A stretch of 64,000 nt of DNA from Aquiluna sp. (lineage in GTDB: Bacteria; Actinomycetota; Actinomycetes; Actinomycetales; Microbacteriaceae), in contig JAPKCK010000002.1 in NCBI GenBank assembly GCA_028822985.1, forward strand, positions 62,001-126,000, written 5' to 3'. The notes beneath the pieces were generated by a model that worked only from the letters and a program-made list of their open reading frames with translations, had not been told where the DNA came from and made no database searches. This document shows positions 1-8,116 of this stretch, one piece after another; position 1 is the stretch's first letter; each line of letters starts with the position of its first letter. The translations under genes and the position numbers were made by a program.

Positions 1-73
1 CAAAACCGGGGAACTCCTTGCGAATACCTTTTAGCTCCAGATCTTGACCTCTGGCTATGAACTCAGTGGCCAC
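1..73 (-). CDS. potA: ABC transporter ATP-binding protein, N-terminus only (polyamine-type, PotA-like)
   Basis: Partial gene cut by the window edge. Reading the minus strand from a GTG at 71-73 gives about 24 residues including LELKGIRKEFPGF, the usual first beta strand of an ABC ATPase before the Walker A region, which lies outside the window. The GTG follows directly on the TAG stop of the PotD-like gene and the codon before it is that in-frame stop, so the start is fixed. The polyamine role is inferred from the adjacent substrate-binding protein and polyamine catabolic genes; the visible residues show only the ABC family. Confidence 0.8.
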   Translation of the reverse strand, partial: MATEFIARGQDLELKGIRKEFPGF

Positions 74-1318
74 CTAGGAACCTAGAAGAAGGTTTTGCCA
101 AGCCGCTGAGAAACGCTGCTCCTCTGGTCCGGTCAAGCTCCGGAAAGAATGGCTCTTAGCCAGAGTCTCAGCGTTCGGGAAAATCAACTGGTTTTCTGCC
201 AGTTCTGGATCGGCTTCGGCAGCAATTTCCTTGGCCCCAACTACTGGGGTGATGTAGTTCACCCAGAGAGCAAGTTCAGCTGCGTTTACAGGGTCGTAGT
301 AGTACTCGATTAGCGCCTCAACATTGCGCCTGTGAGTTGCGCCCATTGGCACTACGAACTCGTCGGCCCAGAGAGTCGCTCCGGATTCAGGGAAGACAAA
401 GCCGAATGGTTCTGGGTCTTCGTCTGTGCCGCTTTCGTAGTTGATGACAGTGATGTCACCGGACCAAGCAGTTGCAGCAATGATATTTCCGGTTGTTAGG
501 TCGTCAAGATAGCTATTTCCACGGACGTTGTAGATTTGGCCGCTGTCAATCTGGGCCTTGATCTCTTCGAGGGCTGCATTGAAAGCATCCTCCGTGAGGC
601 TGTCCGCGGAGGCAATGTCTACTCCTTGGCTCAACAGAACAAGCCCAACGGTGTCGCGCATCTCGGAGAGCAAACCTACGCGTCCCATTAGCTCGGCAGC
701 CCAAAGGTCAGACATGGTTGCAGGCGCATCCTTACCGGTTGCCTCTTTGTAGGCCTGCTTGTTGTAGCCAATTCCCGCAAATCCACCCTGCCAAGGAATC
801 GAGTAAACGCGGTCCGGGTCATCCGGGTTTCCTTGGTAGCCAGGAGCTAGGTTTGCCACCTTGTTTGGCATGTTTGCGTTGTCAAGCGCCTGAAGGTATC
901 CAAGACCGCGAAGGCGGGCTGCCATCCAAGTGGTTGGACAAGCAACATCTGCGCCGATGTCCTGTCCAAGCTCTAGTTGGTCCTTGACCTTGGCGTACCA
1001 AGTGTCGTTGTCATCAATCTCAACGCGGTAATCAACGGTGATTCCGCTCTGCTCTTGGAAGCGAAGCAAAGTTGGGTAGTTGCCATCATCGTCTTCGTCC
1101 ATGTAGGCCGCCCAATTGTGCCAAACAAGTACTTTCTCGCTGTCAGAAAGATCGGTAGCCGCAACAACTGTCTCTTCCGCAGCGGCACACGATGCCAGCG
1201 ACAGAGCCGCAGCAGTTCCACCCACGCCGGCAAGAGCCGCTCTGCGAGAGATCTGATGCTGTCTAGCCATCTGAACAAGTTGAGCAAGCATTGGGTCTTG
1301 GGGTAGTCCTCGCTTCAT
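74..1318 (-). CDS. potD: Polyamine-type ABC transporter substrate-binding lipoprotein (PotD-like)
   Basis: Extracytoplasmic solute-binding protein of 414 residues, probably capturing spermidine or putrescine for an ABC importer. The N-terminus combines a twin-arginine motif (SRR at 24-26), a hydrophobic stretch and a lipobox ending in Cys44 (LASC), so it looks like a Tat-exported lipoprotein. The mature region has the PotD pattern (VLVWHNWAAYMDED, YSIPWQGGFAGIGYN, TAWSGD). An AGGAG ribosome site lies six bases before the ATG (1325-1329). The ATPase gene follows without a gap and an aminobutyraldehyde dehydrogenase lies upstream on the same strand, supporting polyamine as substrate. Related binding proteins also take other cations, so the exact ligand is inferred. 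Confidence 0.85.
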   Translation of the reverse strand: MKRGLPQDPMLAQLVQMARQHQISRRAALAGVGGTAAALSLASCAAAEETVVAATDLSDSEKVLVWHNWAAYMDEDDDGNYPTLLRFQEQSGITVDYRVEIDDNDTWYAKVKDQLELGQDIGADVACPTTWMAARLRGLGYLQALDNANMPNKVANLAPGYQGNPDDPDRVYSIPWQGGFAGIGYNKQAYKEATGKDAPATMSDLWAAELMGRVGLLSEMRDTVGLVLLSQGVDIASADSLTEDAFNAALEEIKAQIDSGQIYNVRGNSYLDDLTTGNIIAATAWSGDITVINYESGTDEDPEPFGFVFPESGATLWADEFVVPMGATHRRNVEALIEYYYDPVNAAELALWVNYITPVVGAKEIAAEADPELAENQLIFPNAETLAKSHSFRSLTGPEEQRFSAAWQNLLLGS

Positions 1319-1451
1319 AGCATTCTCCTAGGTTGCGCAGCTTCCTGCGATTATCGGTTATTCACTACCTATTTCCTTGAGGGTCCAAAGGCAATTGAAA
1401 GCTTTGCACAACTTTCACAAAAAAAGAGACAACGAAATCTAATCTTTACTT

Positions 1452-2888
1452 TTAATTACCTATGTAGTGCATTACATGTTTGATTCTGGTGTAGTCCTCG
1501 AAGCCGTAGTGCGACAGATCTTTACCGTATCCAGAGTGCTTAAAACCGCCGTGCGGCATTTCCGCGGCTAAGGGAATGTGAGTGTTTACCCACACAGTTC
1601 CAAAATCTAGATACTTAGCGAAACGCATCGCCCTCGTGTGGTTAGTGGTCCAGACCGAAGATGCCAGACCGTACCTAATGTCATTTGCCCACTCCAAAGC
1701 TTGAGCGTCGTCCGTGAATTTCTGGACTGTCATAACTGGTCCAAAGATTTCGTCCTGAATGTGCTCGTCGGTCTGCTTTAGACCAGACAAGACAGTGGGC
1801 TCAAAAAAGTAGCCGCTGCCGGGCATTCGTGATCCGCCAGTTTCAATCTTGGCGTGATCAGGCAACCGGTCTACGAAACCCTGAGCCCGAGCCAGTTGAT
1901 TAGCGTTGTTAACAGGACCAAACAAGATATCAGGCTCACTCGGCATTCCAACCTTTGCGTTTATCTTTACTTCCGCAATAAGCGCAGTCATGAAATCGTC
2001 ATATCCGGATTCCTGAACCAGCAATCTTGTAGCCGCGGTGCAATCCTGACCCGCGTTGAAGAAGCCTGCGGCAACGATGCCCTCGGCAGCCTTCTGGAAG
2101 TCGGCGTCGGCAAAAACTATCACCGGAGCCTTCCCGCCTAGTTCCAGGTGGACGCGTTTGAGATCGCTGGAAGCGGTCTTTGCTACCTCCATGCCTGCGC
2201 GCACCGAGCCAGTGATGGAAACCATCTGAGGTATTTGGTTTTCGATCATTGCCCGACCGGTGTCCCGATCACCGGTAACAACGTTGAAGACGCCCTCAGG
2301 TAAGAACTCGCTCGCGATCTCGGCAAGGAGCAAGGTAGAGGCCGGGGTCGTATCTGAGGGTTTTAGAACGATTGTGTTTCCCGCGGCAATAGCCGGCGCG
2401 AACTTCCAGACTGCCATGTTCAAGGGATAATTCCACGGAGTCACCTGGCCTATAACGCCGATTGGCTCTCTTCTTATAGACGAAGTGTGATCCCGCAAGT
2501 ATTCGGCAGTTGCCCTGCCCTCTAAGTTCCTGGCTGCCCCCGCAAAAAATCTAATCTGGTCAACCGAAGGTCCAATTTCATAGTCAACCAAAGTAGTTCG
2601 AGGCTTACCAGTATTTTTAGACTCAACGTCAGCCGCTTCTTCGGATCTCGCCTCAAGCGCATCCGCAATTCGAAAAAGTGCTAGTTGCCGTTCGGAAGGG
2701 GTTGTCTGCGACCAGGTCTCGAAAGCTTTGGCCGCGACCTTATAGGCGTGGTCAACATCAGCAACGCTAGACACTGGAGCATGCGCGTAAACCTGCTCGG
2801 TCGAAGGGTCGATAACGTCGCTGACGCTCTCACTAAGGGGCGACTGATACTTGCCACCAATAAAGTTTTGCAATTTTTTTACGGTCAC
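1452..2888 (-). CDS. patD: Gamma-aminobutyraldehyde dehydrogenase
   Basis: NAD-dependent aldehyde dehydrogenase of 478 residues, likely oxidising 4-aminobutanal from putrescine to GABA. It has the full family signature: TPWNYPLNM near 150, the nucleotide-binding KPSD around 176, the general-base Glu249 in ELGGK and nucleophile Cys283 in GQDCTA. Residues around the active site and the C-terminal HGGFKHSGYGKD resemble the PatD/YdcW branch rather than betaine aldehyde dehydrogenases. The start is GTG, with an AGAGGAG ribosome site nine bases upstream (2898-2904). It is divergent from an Lrp-type regulator and near a class III aminotransferase that could make its substrate. Substrate choice rests on similarity and context. 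Confidence 0.85.
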   Translation of the reverse strand: MTVKKLQNFIGGKYQSPLSESVSDVIDPSTEQVYAHAPVSSVADVDHAYKVAAKAFETWSQTTPSERQLALFRIADALEARSEEAADVESKNTGKPRTTLVDYEIGPSVDQIRFFAGAARNLEGRATAEYLRDHTSSIRREPIGVIGQVTPWNYPLNMAVWKFAPAIAAGNTIVLKPSDTTPASTLLLAEIASEFLPEGVFNVVTGDRDTGRAMIENQIPQMVSITGSVRAGMEVAKTASSDLKRVHLELGGKAPVIVFADADFQKAAEGIVAAGFFNAGQDCTAATRLLVQESGYDDFMTALIAEVKINAKVGMPSEPDILFGPVNNANQLARAQGFVDRLPDHAKIETGGSRMPGSGYFFEPTVLSGLKQTDEHIQDEIFGPVMTVQKFTDDAQALEWANDIRYGLASSVWTTNHTRAMRFAKYLDFGTVWVNTHIPLAAEMPHGGFKHSGYGKDLSHYGFEDYTRIKHVMHYIGN

Positions 2889-3044
2889 TCTGCACCACTC
2901 CTCTTTGAGTTATTCCCCTAAGACTCTAAACCCAAATAGGCATTTCAGCCCTCAAATTTCCAAAGTGTACCGATTACGTAACAAATTGACACTAATTCGG
3001 CGGAAAAGCGCATTTGTGGCTCAAAAAAGTGTGATACTGGCGGT
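2889..3044. promoter_or_regulatory. Divergent control region between patD and the Lrp-type regulator
   Basis: The 156-base gap holds two outward-facing starts. On the plus strand GATACT (3033-3038) ends six bases before the regulator ATG and no Shine-Dalgarno sequence is present, which suggests a leaderless transcript. On the minus strand TACACT near 2966-2971 could serve patD. The palindrome TTACGTAA (about 2973-2980) lies between them and is a candidate operator. Assigning it to the Lrp protein is inference only. Confidence 0.45.
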
Positions 3045-3518
3045 ATGTCCAAAACTCTAAGGACCCGTCGGTCGCAACTCGACGATACTTCTAAGCTCAT
3101 CGTCGAAGAGCTGCAGCATGACGGCAGGAAGTCCTATGCGGAAATAGGCAAGGTTGTCGGTCTATCTGAAGCCGCTGTCAGACAACGAGTCCAAAAACTT
3201 ACCGAAGCCAAAGTTATGCAAATTGTCGCGGTAACAGACCCTCTTGTTCTAGGTTTTTCGAGGCAAGCGATGATCGGAATCAAGTGCTCCGGAGACGCTT
3301 TGGTCGTAGCTAAGTCGCTGGCTGAAATTACATCTGTTGACTACGTGGTGCTTACAGCCGGGAGCTTCGACATTATGGCGGAGGCTGTCTGCGAGGACGA
3401 TGACGCTCTCCTGGCCCTTATCAATGAACAAATACGAGCATTGCCCGGAGTTATTTCCGCGGAAAGTTTTGTCTACCTAAAGCTAGAAAAGCAGCACTAC
3501 AACTGGGGAACTCGATGA
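3045..3518 (+). CDS. Lrp/AsnC family transcriptional regulator
   Basis: DNA-binding regulator of 157 residues with the two-part Lrp/AsnC plan: an N-terminal winged helix-turn-helix (about 14-60, including SYAEIGKVVGLSEAAVRQRV) and a C-terminal effector/oligomerisation domain (about 75-145, with the GSFDIMAEAVCEDDDAL pattern). It sits between patD and the aminotransferase, so it probably controls polyamine or amino-acid use in response to a small ligand. The aminotransferase begins 41 bases downstream on the same strand and may be co-transcribed. No Shine-Dalgarno sequence precedes the ATG. Confidence 0.9.
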   Translation: MSKTLRTRRSQLDDTSKLIVEELQHDGRKSYAEIGKVVGLSEAAVRQRVQKLTEAKVMQIVAVTDPLVLGFSRQAMIGIKCSGDALVVAKSLAEITSVDYVVLTAGSFDIMAEAVCEDDDALLALINEQIRALPGVISAESFVYLKLEKQHYNWGTR

Positions 3519-3559
3519 CGAGTTTCTCTCCCACTAAAAAAGGTAAGAAGTGATATGAA

Positions 3560-5053
3560 ATGGCAATCCAGGAGAACAACAAGACTAAATCCCTAAGGGG
3601 TCTGTTCAGTTCAAAGAAAAAAAGCCACGTTTCAAAAGCATCCACGTCGGAGTTCCCGATAGTCCATGCCATGGCAGCCGGTCAAGAAATCGGTGATAAG
3701 GCGCTTCAAAAGAGTGCAAAGAAGCACCTTTGGATGCACTTCACAAGGCACAGCCCATACAAAAAAATTGACATGACGATCATTCAAAAGGCCGATGGTC
3801 ACTACCTAACTGATTCAAAAGGTCGAAGAGTAATCGATGGACTATCAGGGCTCTTCACCGTCAATGCTGGACACGGTAGGCAGGAGCTAGCCGACGCGGC
3901 GGCCAAGCAAACCATGGAGCTCGATTTCATGCCGCTTTGGTCCTACGCCCATCCAAGAGCTGTGGAGCTTGCGGAGCGATTGATTTCATATGCTCCAAAG
4001 GACATGACCCGAATCTTTTTCACCACCGGTGGTGGCGAAGCAGTGGAATCCGCCTGGAAAATTGCCAAGCAGTATTTCAAAATGACAGGTAAGCCCCTAA
4101 AGCACAAGGTAATTTCTAGACAGACTGCCTATCACGGCACCAGCCACGGTGCACTTTCAATAACTGGAATTGCCGCCTTCAAGCAGATGTTTGAGCCCCT
4201 CGTTCCATCGACATTCCGCATCCCAAACACCAACTGGTACCGTGCAGATTCACGTTTCAAAACTGAGGATGAATTCGCTCTCTGGGCCGCCAACCGTCTC
4301 GAAGAAGTGATTTTGTTCGAGGGCCCCGATACGGTCGCGGCATTCTTTGTCGAGCCAATTCAAAACGCCGGCGGATGCTTCACCGCCCCAAAAAGCTACT
4401 TCAAGCGCATCCGTGAAATCTGCGATAAGTACGACGTGATATTGGTCGCTGATGAAACCATTACCGGCTTTGGCCGCACCGGAGAAATGTTTGGATCGCA
4501 GCGATACGAGATAAACCCAGACATGATGATCACCGCCAAGGCAATTACTTCTGGTGTCGCACCGCTCGGTGCCCTATTCATAAAGGAAAAGTACTTCACT
4601 CCTTTCAATGAGGGAACCGTCACTCTTGCCCATGGCTACACTTTTGCAGCTCACCCGGTAGCGTGCGCCGTGGCATTGGCAAACTTAGACATCTATGACA
4701 AGGAGAGACTGGTGGACAACGTCCGCACCAACTCTCCTATCTTCCGCAAGACACTCGAAAAGCTGAAGGACCTGCCAATTGTCGGAGATGTTAGAGGCGA
4801 TGGTTACTTCTTCGCGATCGAGCTAGTTCGCAATCAGGAGACTAAGGAGTCTCTCACCCGAGAGGAGTCTGAGAAAATTCTCCGAGGGTTCTTGAATGGC
4901 GCTCTCTACGAGCAAGGGCTTTACTGCAGAGCTGATGATCGTGGCGATCCAGTCATTCAGCTCGCTCCTCCCCTTACTTGTGGCCCGAAGGAATTCGAGG
5001 AGATCGAACAAATACTTAGGTCAGTCCTAATAGAGGCCGGCAAGAGACTCTAA
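3560..5053 (+). CDS. Class III PLP-dependent aminotransferase (putrescine/omega-amino acid type)
   Basis: PLP enzyme of 497 residues in the class III (omega) aminotransferase family. Visible are TTGGGEAVESAWKIA (cofactor phosphate region), AYHGTSHGA, Asp298 in ADET and the Schiff-base Lys327 in TAKAITSG. The overall pattern matches SpuC-like putrescine-pyruvate aminotransferases, and context (patD, potD, Lrp regulator) suggests deamination of putrescine to 4-aminobutanal. GABA or another omega-amino acid could also be the substrate. The first 30 or so residues form an unusual Ser/Lys-rich extension (LRGLFSSKKKSHVSK) before homology begins. An internal Met38 is an alternative start, but an AAGG/AAGAAG stretch favours the ATG at 3560. 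Confidence 0.8.
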   Translation: MAIQENNKTKSLRGLFSSKKKSHVSKASTSEFPIVHAMAAGQEIGDKALQKSAKKHLWMHFTRHSPYKKIDMTIIQKADGHYLTDSKGRRVIDGLSGLFTVNAGHGRQELADAAAKQTMELDFMPLWSYAHPRAVELAERLISYAPKDMTRIFFTTGGGEAVESAWKIAKQYFKMTGKPLKHKVISRQTAYHGTSHGALSITGIAAFKQMFEPLVPSTFRIPNTNWYRADSRFKTEDEFALWAANRLEEVILFEGPDTVAAFFVEPIQNAGGCFTAPKSYFKRIREICDKYDVILVADETITGFGRTGEMFGSQRYEINPDMMITAKAITSGVAPLGALFIKEKYFTPFNEGTVTLAHGYTFAAHPVACAVALANLDIYDKERLVDNVRTNSPIFRKTLEKLKDLPIVGDVRGDGYFFAIELVRNQETKESLTREESEKILRGFLNGALYEQGLYCRADDRGDPVIQLAPPLTCGPKEFEEIEQILRSVLIEAGKRL

Positions 5054-5069
5054 TTTTGTGATTTTTCCA

Positions 5070-5098
5070 CAGGTCCTGGACCCTAAATTCAGGACCTG
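5070..5098 (+). terminator. Hairpin downstream of the aminotransferase, possible terminator
   Basis: CAGGTCCTG at 5070-5078 and CAGGACCTG at 5090-5098 are perfect 9-base inverted repeats around an 11-base loop. The stem can extend with CCA/TGG across a one-base bulge. No T tract follows, so it would be a non-canonical actinobacterial-style terminator or simply an RNA hairpin. It separates the aminotransferase from ogt. Confidence 0.5.
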
Positions 5099-5111
5099 CT
5101 GGAAACTTTGC

Positions 5112-5117
5112 AATACT
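5112..5117 (+). promoter_or_regulatory. -10-like element of ogt, leaderless arrangement
   Basis: AATACT ends seven bases before the ogt ATG at 5125. No Shine-Dalgarno motif is present, so transcription would begin at or next to the start codon. Confidence 0.45.
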
Positions 5118-5124
5118 TCTTGAC

Positions 5125-5622
5125 ATGACAGAACTATCGTCGCTCAAGCTCATCAAGTCCCCCATAGGAAAAATTGCCATCGGAGCCACTCACTCTGGCG
5201 TAGCTCAAATAGAAATTTTGCCTCCTGGTTCCGTTCGAATTGAATTTTCAGACTCGGCCAAAGCACACCGTTTTGCTTTAGATGCTGCCGATCAGCTTTC
5301 CGAATTCTTCCTGGGTTCAGGGAAGGGCTTTTCTGTTCCATTAGACATAGTCGGGACTGATTTCCAGCTGGCAGTCTGGGCGCAAATAGCCAAGCTCGAA
5401 TTCGGGGAGCAGAAGACCTACGCAGAGTTGGCTTTTGCCGTGGGAAACCCCAAGGCAGTCCGCGCCGTTGGCGGGGCAGTAGGTGCCAACCCGGTGCCAC
5501 TACTGGTCGGTTGTCACCGAATCTTAGGCGCACAAAGGCGCATTACTGGGTACTCCGGTGGGGAGGGTCTTGTTACCAAGCGTTGGCTTTTGGCCTTTGA
5601 GCAGATTGAGTTCAAAGAGTGA
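5125..5622 (+). CDS. ogt: Methylated-DNA--protein-cysteine methyltransferase (Ogt-like)
   Basis: Suicide DNA-repair protein of 165 residues that would transfer alkyl groups from O6-alkylguanine or O4-alkylthymine to its own cysteine. The C-terminal catalytic domain (about 77-160) has FQLAVWAQIAKLEFGEQKTYAE, the Arg-finger region AVRAVGGAVGANPVPLLV and active-site Cys130-His131-Arg132. The residue before the cysteine is Gly129 where the family almost always has proline (PCHR). Cysteine is kept, so this is not an alkyltransferase-like protein with Trp at that site. It overlaps the tag start by four bases (GTGA), so both glycosylase and methyltransferase are probably translated from one alkylation-repair message. 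Confidence 0.88.
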   Translation: MTELSSLKLIKSPIGKIAIGATHSGVAQIEILPPGSVRIEFSDSAKAHRFALDAADQLSEFFLGSGKGFSVPLDIVGTDFQLAVWAQIAKLEFGEQKTYAELAFAVGNPKAVRAVGGAVGANPVPLLVGCHRILGAQRRITGYSGGEGLVTKRWLLAFEQIEFKE

Positions 5623-6173
5623 ACAACGGCTCCCAAGATCTCGTCAGGTGTCCTTGGGTCAACTCCGATCAGATTTATATCGACTACCACGATCACGAGT
5701 GGGGCAAAGAGCTAACGGGGCAGCGAAACCTATTCGAAAAGATGACTCTTGAAGGCTTTCAGGCGGGTCTGAGCTGGCTCACGATTCTGAAAAGAAGAGA
5801 AGGCTTTCGCGAAGCTTTTGAGAACTTTGAACTAGAAAAAGTCGCAGCCTTTGACGAATCGAAGATCGAAGAGCTAATGTCCGATTCAGGCATAATCCGG
5901 AATAGAGCCAAAATATCCGCCGCCGTAAATAATGCCCGGATAATCATTAATCAGTCTTTGGACCTGACTGAAATTCTTTGGTCTTACGCCCCAAACCCAT
6001 CGTCATCCGGAAGATCTCAAGAATCGATCACAACGACCCCAGAGTCCGACGCCCTCAGCAAAGAGCTCAAGCGACTCGGAATAAAATTCGTGGGGTCCAC
6101 AACCATGTATGCCCTTATGCAATCAACGGGAATGGTAAAAGATCACTCGGTATATTGTTTTCTATCAAACTGA
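5619..6173 (+). CDS. tag: DNA-3-methyladenine glycosylase I
   Basis: Base-excision repair glycosylase of 184 residues, close to the usual family length. It removes N3-methyladenine from alkylated DNA. The N-terminus RCPWVNSDQIYIDYHDHEWG carries the conserved zinc-ligand Cys and His. The helix-hairpin-helix core FEKMTLEGFQAGLSW is present, and the C-terminal DHSVYC holds the second His/Cys ligand pair. Translation starts at a GTG overlapping the ogt stop as GTGA, a typical coupled arrangement. Together with ogt it forms a two-gene response to alkylation damage. Confidence 0.92.
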   Translation: MNNGSQDLVRCPWVNSDQIYIDYHDHEWGKELTGQRNLFEKMTLEGFQAGLSWLTILKRREGFREAFENFELEKVAAFDESKIEELMSDSGIIRNRAKISAAVNNARIIINQSLDLTEILWSYAPNPSSSGRSQESITTTPESDALSKELKRLGIKFVGSTTMYALMQSTGMVKDHSVYCFLSN

Positions 6174-6216
6174 AAATATCTGCGGACTGACTACATTCAG
6201 TTATTAGAGGAGCTAT

Positions 6217-6702
6217 ATGTCGCCAGAGGAATTCAACCGAGTGTTTCGCGCTCAGTTGCCGATGGTCAGTGCATATTTGTCTCGGCGAGTGCCATTTAGC
6301 GATGTAGAGGATTTAGCCTCGGATCTTTTTGAGATTGCTTGGAGCAAAAGAGAGCAAATTCCTGAGGGCTTCGAGTTACCATGGCTTTACAAAACAGCTC
6401 GATATCTGGTTTCCAACTTTCACCGCAAACAATCAGGTCGTAACGGCATCCTGGCGAGGCTTGCCGAACCAGTCGCAGCACCGTCCGCGGAATCAATCGC
6501 CTTGGCAGACATAGAACTAAGCGATGCCTTTGCCGGCCTGAGTGCAGCGGAGCGAGAAATAATTTCGCTTTGGGCACTCGAAGGCCTTTCAAATGCAGAA
6601 ATTGCAAAAGTACTTGAAGTCTCCGAAAATGCCGCGGCGATAAGGCTAACGCGGGCGAAGCAAAAACTTAAAGATTTACTAGCACCTGAAAATATTCGGT
6701 AG
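6217..6702 (+). CDS. RNA polymerase sigma factor, ECF type
   Basis: Small sigma-70 family protein of 161 residues with region 2 in the first 70 residues (FRAQLPMVSAYLSRRVPFSDVEDLASDLFEIAW, the DAED-like core) and region 4 at about 110-158 (LSAAEREIISLWALEGLSNAEIAKVLEVS, then a recognition helix). There is no region 3 and no long N-terminal part, so it is an ECF or group IV factor. A GAGGAG ribosome site precedes the ATG. The gene 19 bases downstream encodes a single-pass membrane protein, probably its regulatory partner. The signal and regulon cannot be read from sequence. Confidence 0.88.
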   Translation: MSPEEFNRVFRAQLPMVSAYLSRRVPFSDVEDLASDLFEIAWSKREQIPEGFELPWLYKTARYLVSNFHRKQSGRNGILARLAEPVAAPSAESIALADIELSDAFAGLSAAEREIISLWALEGLSNAEIAKVLEVSENAAAIRLTRAKQKLKDLLAPENIR

Positions 6703-6721
6703 CTGGTTACGCATACCTGAC

Positions 6722-8116
6722 ATGAACGAAGAATTTGAGCTCCAAAAGAGAATCGCCTCCGCTGATCCTGGGAGAGATGCCCCCGAACTTAACCACATAG
6801 TGGTCACCGAGGCTTCCGTCGGCAAACCTCGTCGACAGTTCGGCTTTCGCGGCGTAAGGCTTGGGCTTGGGGTTGGAAGCGTATCGCTAGCAGCTACAGC
6901 GGTGGCTCTTGCAATAACCCTGCCCGCGGTCATGGCGCCTTCTCCGTTGTTCACCGTCGCCAATTCATCCGGCGGTGACGAGAAGCTGAGCTCAAGTGCC
7001 GCAGGCTCCTCGGACATGGCAGATTCGTTTGGTTATTGGCCCGGTTGGGTTAGCTACGAATACAACGCCGGGTCAGCAGTCAGCAACACGACTGGCAAGG
7101 GTCAAGTTTTTCAAGGAAAACTTGTGGGCGACCCCCTAGAGATCCTGAAAAAAATGAGCATTCTCTTTGGAGTTACTGGCGAACCAGTTCGTGACGAGTG
7201 GTCAGACGATAGCTACCCAAGCTATTCGATCATTCAAGAAAACGCTTCACTCAGCATCTACTGGAGCGGAACCGGTAGTTGGTCATTCTCAAATTGGACC
7301 GATTACCAATATGACTGCGTGAAAGATTCAACGGACACTGCAAATAGCGAAGTCCAATTCTGTGAGCCTCAACCAACCCCAGAACTAATCCCCTCGGCCT
7401 CAGAGCTTCGGAGCGAAGCGATTTCACTGCTTCAGCTGGTGGGTCTGGATTTTCAAGCGGACTCGATCACGATCTACCGTGACGATTGGGGAGCATACGC
7501 TTCCCTCCCCTACCTGACCGAGGGCATAGACAGCGGCTTACAGACATATTTGAACTGGGGAATGGATGGCACTCTGACCTACTTCTCCAGCCACAGCATC
7601 GAGTTAGTGGCCAGAGGTTCATTCGATACTGTTTCTGCCATCGACGCGGTTAGCCGCATTTCGGAGGGTCGTTGGTATGGAAACCCTCCAGAGAGTTTCT
7701 ACCGAGAGCTTGTGGGTGAAATGACAGCCGATTCAAGAATGGCAGGTAGCGAACCAGCAGAAGCTGGAATTAGCGACGAGGTTCAGTCCGAACCCTACTT
7801 AGAGGATGGAATAGCACCTGCCGCGGACCCAGATGCTGTCCAAATCGACGAGCCGTACATAGAGGATCCAAATCAAAACTATGAGCCAGAAATTATCCAG
7901 CTCACCGTTGAACGGGCCGAAGCAACCATGTTGTCAGTTTGGGATTCCTCGGGAAATTATTGGCTAGTTCCGGGATATGTGCTTTTCAACGATCAGGGTT
8001 GGTTCGATTCGGTCATTTCCTTAGAAGAGGGAATTATTGAACTTCCCGAACCGATGGTCATGCTGCCGATGGATGTGAATCAAAAGGGACCCGCTGTCTC
8101 GGAGATGGTCGACTAG
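6722..8116 (+). CDS. Single-pass membrane protein with large extracytoplasmic domain, candidate partner of the ECF sigma factor
   Basis: Protein of 464 residues with a cytoplasmic N-terminus of about 45 residues ending in basic residues (KPRRQFGFRGVR), one membrane segment (about 46-70) and an acidic, aromatic-rich outer region of about 390 residues. No zinc-type anti-sigma HxxxCxxC motif is seen. The outer part has two similar short segments, SEPYLEDG and DEPYIEDP, near 355-385, then a domain with WDSSGNYWLVPGYVLF. Position right after the sigma factor is the only support for an anti-sigma or sensor role; the cytoplasmic part is short for that. I do not recognise the outer domain. Its last four bases overlap the convergent yaaA stop (shared CTAG). 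Confidence 0.75.
   Translation: MNEEFELQKRIASADPGRDAPELNHIVVTEASVGKPRRQFGFRGVRLGLGVGSVSLAATAVALAITLPAVMAPSPLFTVANSSGGDEKLSSSAAGSSDMADSFGYWPGWVSYEYNAGSAVSNTTGKGQVFQGKLVGDPLEILKKMSILFGVTGEPVRDEWSDDSYPSYSIIQENASLSIYWSGTGSWSFSNWTDYQYDCVKDSTDTANSEVQFCEPQPTPELIPSASELRSEAISLLQLVGLDFQADSITIYRDDWGAYASLPYLTEGIDSGLQTYLNWGMDGTLTYFSSHSIELVARGSFDTVSAIDAVSRISEGRWYGNPPESFYRELVGEMTADSRMAGSEPAEAGISDEVQSEPYLEDGIAPAADPDAVQIDEPYIEDPNQNYEPEIIQLTVERAEATMLSVWDSSGNYWLVPGYVLFNDQGWFDSVISLEEGIIELPEPMVMLPMDVNQKGPAVSEMVD

Noticed and set aside
5153..5533. Minus-strand frame of 126 codons
   Set aside because: It is antisense to ogt, Arg/Pro-rich and without any family resemblance.
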